In this document: piece by piece, positions 37,575 through 44,781 of the stretch
How positions within the stretch are numbered: the stretch's first letter is position 1
Layout: each line of letters begins with the position of its first letter
DNA from: Carthagonibacter sp032251515
GTDB taxonomy: Bacteria; Gemmatimonadota; Gemmatimonadetes; Palauibacterales; Palauibacteraceae
Assembly: GCA_032251515.1 (NCBI GenBank)
Contig: JAVVDU010000003.1
Location: 1-64,000 of the forward strand
Length of the DNA stretch: 64,000 bases
Direction: 5' to 3'
The notes under the pieces: model-generated
Told to the model about the DNA's origin: nothing
What the model saw: only the letters and a program-made list of their open reading frames with translations
Database searches by the model: none
Program-made: the position numbers and the translations under genes

Positions 37575-39193
37575 GCGGCAGGAACGGCAAGAAGCTCGTC
37601 CTCGCGGATTCCCTCTCCGCCGAGGGCCTGCGGATCCTCGCCGATGCCCCGGGCCTCGTGGTCGAGGACCTGTCGGGCGCGCCGCGCGAGGAGCTGAAAC
37701 GCGCGCTGGCGGACTCCGCCGGTCTCATCGTGCGCAGCGGAACGCGAGCCGACCGGGACCTCCTGGAGAGCGCCGCCTCGCTCGAGGTGATCGGGCGGGC
37801 CGGAGTCGGCCTCGACAACATCGATATCGATGCGGCCACCCAGCGGGGCGTCGCCGTCCTGAACGCCCCGGCGGGCAACACCGTGTCCACCGCGGAGCTC
37901 ACGATCGCCCTCCTCCTCGCGGCCGCGCGGCGCGTACCGGAGGCGGATCGTTCCGTGCGCGAGGGGAAGTGGGACCGGGCCGGCCTGCGCGGCAGGCAGC
38001 TCGCGGGGTCCACGCTGGGGGTCGTGGGTGCGGGACGGATCGGGCGCGAAGTGATCCGCCGGGCCCTCGCCTTCGGCCTGCGCGTCCTGGCGCACGATCC
38101 CTACCTCGGGTCCGACCGGGCCGCCGACCTGGGGGTGACGTTCACGGACCTCGACGCCCTGCTGGCGGAGTCCGACTTCGTCACCCTGCACCTGCCCCTG
38201 AACGACGAGACGTCGCGCCTCTTCGACGCGAAGCGCATCGCCCGGCTCAAACCCGGGGCCATCCTGGTGAACGCGGCGCGGGGCGGGCTGGTGGACGAGA
38301 AGGCGGTTGCGGCGGCGCTGCGATCCGGCCGGCTCGCCGGGGCCGCCTTCGACGTGTTCGAGACCGAGCCGCTTCCGGAGCGCCACTCCCTGCGCGACGC
38401 CCCGAACGTCGTCTTCTCGCCGCACATCGGAGCCTCCACGGCGGAGGCGCAGCGCGAGGTGGCGATCGAGATCGCCCACGCGATGCGGGACGCCCTGCTC
38501 GAGGGCGACCTGCGGAGCGCCGTGAACGTGACCCCGGTGGGCGCGGAGGAGAGACGGCGCCTCGAACCCGTACTGGACCTGGCGCGGCGCCTGGGCCTCC
38601 TCGCGGGTTCGCTCGCCGGCCCGGGCGCCCGGCGGCTCGAGGTGCGACTGGCGAGCCCCGCCGAGCGGGGTTTGCGGCTCGTGGCGGCGGCGGCGGTGAT
38701 CGGCTACCTGCGCGGCACGCTCGCGGGCCCCCTGAACCTCGTGAACGCCCTGGTCGTGGCGGAGGAGCACGGCCTGGAGGTCGGGCGGTCGCGGGTACCG
38801 CCCGTCCCCGGCCATACGGCGTGGGTGGAGGTCGCGGCGACCACGCCCGGAGGCGCACGCAGCGTGGCCGGAGCGATCCGGGAGGACCGCTCCGCCTGCA
38901 TCGTGCGGCTCGACGGGTTCGCGGTGAACGTCCGGCCGCGCGGGACCCTCCTGCTCGTGCGGAATCGCGACGTGCCAGGGGTGATCGGACGGATCGGAAC
39001 CCTGCTGGGGGAGGCCGGCGTCAACATCGGCGAATTCCACCAGGCGCGCGAGGTGCGAGGCGGCGAGGCGCTCGCCGTGCTGGGGCTCGACGACCCGTTG
39101 CCGGAGGGTCTCGGTGCGACGCTGCAGGCCCTGCCCGAGGTGCTGGAGGTGCGCGAGGTGCGGATCGACACGGACGCCGGCGAGGCCGGTTGA
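37571..39193 (+). CDS. serA: D-3-phosphoglycerate dehydrogenase, long form with ACT domain
   Basis: The 540-residue enzyme oxidises 3-phosphoglycerate, the first step of serine synthesis. It shows the NAD motif VVGAGRIGREVIRRA, substrate contacts RAGVGLDNID, and catalytic Arg/Glu/His in VNAARGGLVDE, DVFETEPLPE and SPHIGAST. An intervening domain (about 320-450) and a C-terminal ACT domain (LLLVRNRDVPGVIGRIGTLLGEAGVNIGEFHQ) make it the long, serine-regulated type. It ends 8 bases from the convergent sulfur-carrier fusion gene, leaving no room for a separate terminator. Confidence 0.94.
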   Translation: MSGRNGKKLVLADSLSAEGLRILADAPGLVVEDLSGAPREELKRALADSAGLIVRSGTRADRDLLESAASLEVIGRAGVGLDNIDIDAATQRGVAVLNAPAGNTVSTAELTIALLLAAARRVPEADRSVREGKWDRAGLRGRQLAGSTLGVVGAGRIGREVIRRALAFGLRVLAHDPYLGSDRAADLGVTFTDLDALLAESDFVTLHLPLNDETSRLFDAKRIARLKPGAILVNAARGGLVDEKAVAAALRSGRLAGAAFDVFETEPLPERHSLRDAPNVVFSPHIGASTAEAQREVAIEIAHAMRDALLEGDLRSAVNVTPVGAEERRRLEPVLDLARRLGLLAGSLAGPGARRLEVRLASPAERGLRLVAAAAVIGYLRGTLAGPLNLVNALVVAEEHGLEVGRSRVPPVPGHTAWVEVAATTPGGARSVAGAIREDRSACIVRLDGFAVNVRPRGTLLLVRNRDVPGVIGRIGTLLGEAGVNIGEFHQAREVRGGEALAVLGLDDPLPEGLGATLQALPEVLEVREVRIDTDAGEAG

Positions 39194-39201
39194 CGGCCGG
39201 C

Positions 39202-40680
39202 TCAGTACCTGGGCTGGCTCGGATCGACCCTCTCCACCCACTCGTTCATGCCGCCGCGCAGGTTCCGGGCGCCCGCCAGCCCGCGGTCCCGCAGGAACTC
39301 CACCGCCCGCCCGCTGCGGGCCCCGCTGCGGCAGTAGACCACCGTCTCCCGTTCCGGGTCGAGCTCGCCGTACCGGACCGTGAGCTCCCCCATGGGGATG
39401 TGACGGATCCCGGCCACGCCGCGCAGGTCGCTGATCTCCCGCTCCTCGGCCTCGCGCACGTCCACGAGCTGGAGCGAGGCGCCGGCCGCGAGCCGGTCCC
39501 GCAGCTCTTCCACGCCGATCTCGAACGGGAGCTCCCCCTCCGGGCCCGTGCCGTCCGCCGCGGATGACTCCGTGTCCGGCCCTCCGTCCCCCGGGCCGCC
39601 GCAGAACGCCTCGTAGTCGATGGGGCCCGTGATCGTCGGCGCGTCGCCGCACAGCGGACAGGCCGGGTCGCGCCGGACCGCCACCTCGCGGAACGTCATT
39701 TCGGCCGCGTCGACCAGGAGCAGGCGACCGGTGAGCGGCCGACCCGCGCCCAGCAGCCACTTCAGCGCCTCGGCGGCCTGGATGGATCCCACGAGGCCGG
39801 GAAGGGGACCCAGGACGCCGGCCTCCGCGCACCCGGGCACCAGGCCGGGCGGAGGCGGCTCGCGGAACAGGCAGCGGTAGCAGGGGCCGCCCGGTGCGGC
39901 GAACAGCGACACCTGCCCCTCGAAGCGCAGGATCGCCCCGTACACGAGAGGGATTCCCAGCAGGACGCAGGCATCGTTCACCAGGTAGCGGGTCGGAAAG
40001 TTGTCGCTGCCGTCGAGGACCAGGTCCCATCCCCGTCCGAACAGCTCCATGGCGTTCGACGCATCCAGCCGCACGGCGTGCGTCTCGATCTCCACCGAGG
40101 GGTTCAGGCGGCCCAGCCGCTCGCTCGCCACCTCGACCTTGGCACGTCCGACCGCGGGCGTGTCGTGCAGGACCTGGCGGTGCAGGTTCGAGGCGTCGAC
40201 CGCGTCGGAGTCCACGAGGCCGAGTCGCCCGACGCCCGCCGCCGCCAGGTAGAGAGCGGCCGGGGAGCCGAGTCCCCCCGCACCCACCACGAGGACCGAG
40301 GCCGAGCGGAGGCGGCGCTGGCCCGCCTCGCCCACCTCGGGCAGGATCATCTGGCGGTGATAGCGGGCCCGCTCCTCGGGAGTCAGCGCCGGGCCCGGCG
40401 CCGGACGTCCGCCGGCGATGGAGGGAACGACCGCGATCTCCACGTCACCGCGCAGGGGGGGCACCGAGTCCGGATCCCGGGCGTCCCGGCCGTCCATGTA
40501 CAGGTGCACGTACGGCCGGACGCGGCCGTCGTCGGCGAGCAGCCGGCCTGCCAGCAGCGGCGCCTCGGCCGCCAGGCGGTCCAGCGCCTCCCGCAGGCTG
40601 CCGCCCTCGACCGACACGGACGACGCTCCGCCCGCCAGCTCCCGCAGGGGTTCGGGGAGCCGGAAGGTCACGCGGGCCAA
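39202..40680 (-). CDS. MoaD/CysO-like carrier + E1 adenylyltransferase + rhodanese fusion
   Basis: The 492-residue three-domain fusion. Residues 1-91 are a MoaD/ThiS/CysO-type beta-grasp sulfur carrier ending VVPSIAGG (Gly90-Gly91), normally a free C-terminus. After an RPAPGP linker, residues 100-350 are a MoeB/ThiF E1 domain with nucleotide loop VVGAGGLGSP (131-140), HRQ/DGSDNF motifs and zinc cysteines CYRC...CPLC. Residues 390-490 are a rhodanese with active Cys450 in YCRSGARSG. Together: sulfur donor, activator and carrier in one chain. The carrier Gly-Gly is internal, so cleavage would be needed for thiocarboxylation. It overlaps the JAMM peptidase gene by 13 bases. Confidence 0.9.
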   Translation of the reverse strand: MARVTFRLPEPLRELAGGASSVSVEGGSLREALDRLAAEAPLLAGRLLADDGRVRPYVHLYMDGRDARDPDSVPPLRGDVEIAVVPSIAGGRPAPGPALTPEERARYHRQMILPEVGEAGQRRLRSASVLVVGAGGLGSPAALYLAAAGVGRLGLVDSDAVDASNLHRQVLHDTPAVGRAKVEVASERLGRLNPSVEIETHAVRLDASNAMELFGRGWDLVLDGSDNFPTRYLVNDACVLLGIPLVYGAILRFEGQVSLFAAPGGPCYRCLFREPPPPGLVPGCAEAGVLGPLPGLVGSIQAAEALKWLLGAGRPLTGRLLLVDAAEMTFREVAVRRDPACPLCGDAPTITGPIDYEAFCGGPGDGGPDTESSAADGTGPEGELPFEIGVEELRDRLAAGASLQLVDVREAEEREISDLRGVAGIRHIPMGELTVRYGELDPERETVVYCRSGARSGRAVEFLRDRGLAGARNLRGGMNEWVERVDPSQPRY

Positions 40681-41117
40681 GGAGAGTCCTCCTGCCGCGG
40701 CGCGTCGGCCCGCACGGGCCGCCAGGCCGCCCGGGCGCCGGCCCGCCCGCCGGACACCGCGATCACGACCTGCCAGAAGCCCGGCAGCGCCAGCGCGACA
40801 TCACGACGCGACGGGAGCGGCGACCGGTCGGGATGCGAGTGCCAGAATCCGAGCAGCCGGCCACCCGGCGGCACTCGCGCCGCGATCGCGAGCGGATCGA
40901 GCCGCCACGCCCGGTCCGGGTGGCCAGCGAGGTTGGGCAGCGGAATCGCGTCGTCCACCGGCGCATCGCGGCCCGCGTCCGCCCGCCCCACCAGGATGCC
41001 GCACGCCTCCGCCGGCCACGCTGCCTCGGCGTGGCGCGCCAGCCGGTCGCGCACTCCGGCCGGCAGGGGGAGGGGGCGGAGCCGCGGCCGGATCCCCGGG
41101 TCCGTCGCGTCAGGCAC
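40668..41117 (-). CDS. JAMM/MPN metallopeptidase (Mec-like)
   Basis: The 149-residue protein carries the complete JAMM zinc motif: Glu37 in AEACGILVG and H93-S-H95-P-x6-S103-x2-D106 in GFWHSHPDRSPLPSRRD. Prokaryotic relatives include Mec, which releases cysteine from CysO-Cys in actinobacteria, and peptidases that trim ubiquitin-like carriers after Gly-Gly. Sitting directly upstream of the carrier-E1-rhodanese fusion (13-base overlap), it is the obvious candidate to act on that carrier. The GTG start at 41117 overlaps the rpe stop by 8 bases. Confidence 0.9.
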   Translation of the reverse strand: MPDATDPGIRPRLRPLPLPAGVRDRLARHAEAAWPAEACGILVGRADAGRDAPVDDAIPLPNLAGHPDRAWRLDPLAIAARVPPGGRLLGFWHSHPDRSPLPSRRDVALALPGFWQVVIAVSGGRAGARAAWRPVRADAPRQEDSPWPA

Positions 41118-41787
41118 GGGGGCGGATCGCGGCGAGGATCGCCTCGTAGTTCTCGGCGATCGACCCGGGCCCGCGAAACACCGACGATCCCGCGACGAGC
41201 ACGTCGGCGCCCGATCGCACGGCCAGGGGAGCCGTGTCCGGATCGACCCCGCCGTCCACCTGCACGTGCAGGCCGGCCAGGGCGCGCTCGGCGGCCATGG
41301 CGCGCACCCGCTCGCACTTGCGGAGGGCGGCGTGGATGAAGCTCTGGCCGCCGAACCCCGGGTTCACGGTCATCACGAGCACGAGGTCGATGAAGGGCAG
41401 CGCTTCGGTCAGCGTGTCGGCCGGCGTGGCGGGATTCAGGGCCACGCCCACCTTCGCCCCCAGCCGCCGGATCTCGTGCACGTCCCGGTGCAGGTGCCGG
41501 GACGCCTCCTGGTGGATCGTGACCATGTCGGCTCCCGCCTCCACGAAGGGGGCGAGGAACCGCTCGGGGTTGTCGATCATCAGGTGGACGTCCAGGAACG
41601 CGTCCGTCACCGCCCGCAGCGACTCCAGGACGGGAATCCCGATGCTCAGGTTCGGCACGTAGTGCCCGTCCATCACGTCGAAGTGAAACCAGCGCGCGCC
41701 CGCCGCCTCCGCCTCGGCGACCTGGTCGGCGAGGCGGGCGAAATCGGCCGCCAGCAGGGACGGCGCCAGGATGATGTCTCCTCCCAC
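41110..41787 (-). CDS. rpe: ribulose-5-phosphate 3-epimerase
   Basis: The 225-residue TIM-barrel enzyme has metal ligands and catalytic Asp in WFHFDVMDGHYVPN, HLMIDNPE, then VMTVNPGFGGQSF (phosphate loop), VDGGVD (second catalytic Asp) and LVAGSSVF. It interconverts ribulose-5-phosphate and xylulose-5-phosphate. The GTG at 41787 has GGAGG 5 bases upstream and gives the usual length of 225; an ATG at 41799 would add four residues but has its ribosome site directly abutting. It ends overlapping the JAMM gene by 8 bases. Confidence 0.94.
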   Translation of the reverse strand: MGGDIILAPSLLAADFARLADQVAEAEAAGARWFHFDVMDGHYVPNLSIGIPVLESLRAVTDAFLDVHLMIDNPERFLAPFVEAGADMVTIHQEASRHLHRDVHEIRRLGAKVGVALNPATPADTLTEALPFIDLVLVMTVNPGFGGQSFIHAALRKCERVRAMAAERALAGLHVQVDGGVDPDTAPLAVRSGADVLVAGSSVFRGPGSIAENYEAILAAIRPRA

Positions 41788-41810
41788 GGTTTCCTCCATC
41801 TCCTGCCGGT

Positions 41811-43037
41811 TCAGATCACGCCCACGTCCCGGCCCACCGCGGCCAGCGCCTCCAGCGCCCGGTCGAGATGCGCGCGGGAGTGGCCGGCCGAGACCTGGCA
41901 GCGGATGCGCGCCTGCCCCTGCGGCACGACCGGGTAGCCGAACCCGATCACGAACACGCCCTCGTCGAGCAGGCGCGTGCTCAGCTCGATGGCCCGCGCC
42001 GTGTCGCCGATGATCACCGGGACGATCGGCGTCTCCCCCGCGATCGGCCGGTACCCGAGGTCCACCAGCCCGGCACGGAAGTACGCCGTGTTCTCCCGCA
42101 ACCGCGCCACCATCTCCGGGTGCGACTCCAGGTGCGCGATGGCCGCGAGCGCCCCGCACGCGGAGTGGGGCGGAATGGCGTTCGTGAACAGCTGCGTGCG
42201 CGACCGCTGGACGAGGTATTCGACCACCTCCCGGCCGCTCGCCACGAAGCCCCCGGCCATCCCGCCCAGCGCCTTCCCGAGCGTGGAGGTGACGATGTCG
42301 ATCTCGCCGTGCATCCCGAAGTGCTCGGGCGTGCCGCGCCCCGTGTCGCCGAGCACCCCCGTGGCGTGCGAGTCGTCGATCGCCAGGATCGCGTCGTATC
42401 GGTCGCAAAGTTCCCGGATCGCCGGAAGAGGCGCGATCTCCCCCTCCATCGAGAAGACCCCGTCCGTGATCACCAGCCGGTGCCGGGCGTCGCGGGACGC
42501 CTCGAGCGCCTCCCGGAGCGAGTCCATGTCCATGTGCCGGTATATCCGGCGTTGCGCCTTGCAGAGGCGGATCCCGTCGATGATCGAGGCGTGGTTCAAC
42601 TCGTCGCTGATCAGCGCGTCGCTCTCGTCGAGGAGCGGCGCGAACAGGCCCTCGTTGGCGTTCCAGCAGGACGTGAAGGTGACCGAGGCTTCCGTCTCGA
42701 GGAAGTCGGCGATCCGCTCCTCCAGCTCGCGGTGGATGTCGAACGTCCCGCAGATGAAGCGCACCGACGAGGTGCCCGCCCCGTACCGGGACGCCCCGTC
42801 TCGCACCGCCTCCACGACCTCCGGCGTGTCGCACAGGCCGAGATAGTTGTTGGAGCACAGGTTCACGGTCTCGCCGTATCCCTCGAGCTCCACCACCGGG
42901 CCCTGCGGCCCCAGGATGTGCTGGAGCCGCTTCAGGACTCCCTCCTCCCGCATGTCCCGCAGCTCGCCGGCGAGCCGCCGGTTCAGGCCCTCGTTCACGG
43001 GACTCGCGGCGACGTCGCCTTCCTCGTACAGGGTCAT
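41811..43037 (-). CDS. kbl: glycine C-acetyltransferase (2-amino-3-ketobutyrate CoA ligase)
   Basis: The 408-residue alpha-oxoamine synthase joins glycine and acetyl-CoA to 2-amino-3-ketobutyrate, or runs in reverse in threonine breakdown. Kbl-specific stretches are NLCSNNYLGL, SSVRFICGTFDIHRELE, SDELNHASIIDGIRLCKA and the PLP lysine in TSTLGKALGGMAGGF. These match Kbl better than BioF or HemA. Threonine dehydrogenase (Tdh) is not nearby. It starts by ATGA overlap with the upstream lipoprotein gene. Confidence 0.9.
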   Translation of the reverse strand: MTLYEEGDVAASPVNEGLNRRLAGELRDMREEGVLKRLQHILGPQGPVVELEGYGETVNLCSNNYLGLCDTPEVVEAVRDGASRYGAGTSSVRFICGTFDIHRELEERIADFLETEASVTFTSCWNANEGLFAPLLDESDALISDELNHASIIDGIRLCKAQRRIYRHMDMDSLREALEASRDARHRLVITDGVFSMEGEIAPLPAIRELCDRYDAILAIDDSHATGVLGDTGRGTPEHFGMHGEIDIVTSTLGKALGGMAGGFVASGREVVEYLVQRSRTQLFTNAIPPHSACGALAAIAHLESHPEMVARLRENTAYFRAGLVDLGYRPIAGETPIVPVIIGDTARAIELSTRLLDEGVFVIGFGYPVVPQGQARIRCQVSAGHSRAHLDRALEALAAVGRDVGVI

Positions 43038-43714
43038 TCTCCGCTCTCCGTTTCGTAGAATCCGGTTCCGTAGTAGTCGGCTGCGGTCGCCTCGAAGGGT
43101 CGTGCCTCCTCCACGCGGATCACCGGCCGCGAGCCGAAGGCGCCGCAAGTCGTGAATCCCGCCAGTTCTCCCGCGATCCAGGCCCGCCGGTCGGTTCCGG
43201 CGAGCGCCTCGATGTCCGGACCGGCGCCCCGCAGGGCGAACGGGCGCTGGTTGCCGACCCACCCCGGTCCGAACAGCAGGCAACCTCCGGCGGCGCGCAG
43301 GGTGCCCTCGCCGACCGTGCGCATCGGGCTGAACGCGCCCGAGTCGACCGCGACGATGGTTCCCAGGTCGCGTCCCTCGCGGGTGCGCACCCGCCACGTG
43401 CCCGCCGCGGCCAGCGTGAGCGCCCGGGCCTCGTAGAAGGCGACCGGGCTGTCCGCGCACATGGTGTCGTAGACGCTGCGTCTGGCCCCGAGCAGCAGCT
43501 CGCCGTCCCGCAGCTCCACGGTCACCGTGTCCAGGCGCCCGCACGCATCCGGGGAGACGGGCCCGGCGACCTCGAACGGAAACACCTGGCCCGCGAGCAC
43601 GGTGTCGGGGTAGGCGGCCCACGTCACGAGTGCGGTGCTCTCGACCGGCTCGCCGATGCGCCAGCAGGCCCCGAGCATCCAGAGAAGCAGGACCGTGGCG
43701 GATATCCGCGCCAA
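43034..43714 (-). CDS. unknown lipoprotein, apparent TTG start
   Basis: The 226-residue protein has a type II signal (LARISATVLLLWMLGAC) and a beta-rich mature domain with four further Cys, probably in two disulfides. No family is recognised. The TTG at 43714 has GGAG 8 bases upstream; the upstream frame is Arg-rich and non-coding in character. It heads the minus-strand operon with kbl (ATGA overlap), rpe, the JAMM gene and the sulfur-carrier fusion, and is divergent from the TonB-like gene. Confidence 0.65.
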   Translation of the reverse strand: MARISATVLLLWMLGACWRIGEPVESTALVTWAAYPDTVLAGQVFPFEVAGPVSPDACGRLDTVTVELRDGELLLGARRSVYDTMCADSPVAFYEARALTLAAAGTWRVRTREGRDLGTIVAVDSGAFSPMRTVGEGTLRAAGGCLLFGPGWVGNQRPFALRGAGPDIEALAGTDRRAWIAGELAGFTTCGAFGSRPVIRVEEARPFEATAADYYGTGFYETESGE

Positions 43715-43908
43715 GTGGGGCTCCGGGCTGATCGCGGGGCAACGGTGCGTCGGCCGGCGTTCGACCGCCGATCGGACGCCGGGACGGCGAATCCCGAATC
43801 TGTCCCTGCCCCGGCGGGGCGGCAAGCGGATCCGGACGGAACCTCTCGGCCGACCGGGCGATACAACACGTCGGAGCCGCGAGAGACCTCGACGGAAGGA
43901 GCCCACTC

Positions 43909-44583
43909 GTGAGCGACGGGCCGCGTACGGCCGCAGGACGACACCGCAGGCGATACCGGCGCGCGCTGGCCGCCGGGCTGGCGGCATCCGTCCTGCTGCA
44001 CGGCGCGGTGCTGCTCGGGTGGCGCGCCGATCGGCTCCCGCCGGGCGCTACGACCGCCGCCGGGCCACGCTCCGGCGACGCGCTCGCCGCCGCGGGATCC
44101 GGGGCCCTGCAGGCCCTCGCGGTCTCCGTCCCGCCCCGCATCGAGATCCCGAGCCCGCCCGCTCCGTTGCCCGTGCTGGACGCCCCGGAGATCGAGTTCC
44201 GCGAGCCGGTCGAGTCGCCTTCCCTCGCTCTCGGCAAGCTCGATGGGGGCAGGTCCGCCGCCGGTCCTCCCGGCCTGGCCGGGGCCACCGGACGCGGTGA
44301 CGGAGGCGCGGACGCGGCGGGGCGGCGCCGGAACACGGTCCCCGAGCCGCGCGTCATCGTACCGGACTGGGATGCGCCGCGTGCGCTCAAGGGGATGCGG
44401 GTACGGCTGCGGGTGCTCGTCGATGAGCGCGGCCGGGCCGTCGACGTCGTCCTCGACCCGCCCACGCCGGACGATGGCTTCAACCGGCGTCTCATCGACA
44501 CGGCGCTGGGCATGGATTTCCGGCCGGCCCTCCGGGACGGCCGGCCCGTGCGCGACTGGGCCGTCATCACGAGGGTCTTCTGA
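43909..44583 (+). CDS. TonB-like energy transducer, C-terminal TonB domain
   Basis: The 224-residue protein has an N-terminal anchor (ALAAGLAASVLLHGAVLLGW), whose embedded Ser-x-x-x-His (SVLLH) is the pattern ExbB/D-coupled TonB proteins carry. A Pro-rich stretch follows (IPSPPAPLPVL), then a C-terminal TonB_C domain (RVRLRVLVDERGRAVDVVLDPP...AVITRVF). TonB transmits proton-motive force to outer-membrane transporters; ExbB/ExbD and TonB-dependent receptors are not in the window. GTG 43909 has GGAAGGAG 8 bases upstream. Confidence 0.8.
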   Translation: MSDGPRTAAGRHRRRYRRALAAGLAASVLLHGAVLLGWRADRLPPGATTAAGPRSGDALAAAGSGALQALAVSVPPRIEIPSPPAPLPVLDAPEIEFREPVESPSLALGKLDGGRSAAGPPGLAGATGRGDGGADAAGRRRNTVPEPRVIVPDWDAPRALKGMRVRLRVLVDERGRAVDVVLDPPTPDDGFNRRLIDTALGMDFRPALRDGRPVRDWAVITRVF

Positions 44584-44644
44584 CCCCATCCGCGTCCTGA
44601 TGCCGTCCCGCGGGCGGGAGATTCCGACCCGGCGGGCAGGGCAC

Positions 44645-44650
44645 TATATT
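44645..44650 (+). promoter_or_regulatory. candidate -10 box just before the sprA leader ORF
   Basis: TATATT lies 8 bases before an ATG at 44659. TTCCGA is 17 bases upstream as a weak -35 (44622-44627). A start 7-8 bases after the box would be at or next to the ATG, so the leader ORF would be leaderless or nearly so. Confidence 0.45.
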
Positions 44651-44658
44651 GGGCCGTC

Positions 44659-44781
44659 ATGAATTCAGCGGCCCGAGGCAGACGGCAGACTCCGGACACG
44701 CACGTGATGGGACTTCCGGCGCGGCGCAACGCGCTTCCGGCATCCCCCCCGGTCCACTCCCCGCGTTCCGTGGCGGCTTGA
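44659..44781 (+). CDS. 40-residue leader ORF coupled to sprA by a TTGA overlap
   Basis: ATG at 44659 opens a 40-codon frame rich in Arg/Pro/Ala. Its TGA stop (44779-44781) overlaps the TTG start of sprA (44778-44780). The sprA TTG has no ribosome site of its own, and no other ATG, GTG or TTG in the sprA frame lies between the promoter box and the signal peptide. Re-initiation after the leader ORF would explain translation of sprA. A sequencing indel joining the two frames is the alternative. Confidence 0.4.
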   Translation: MNSAARGRRQTPDTHVMGLPARRNALPASPPVHSPRSVAA

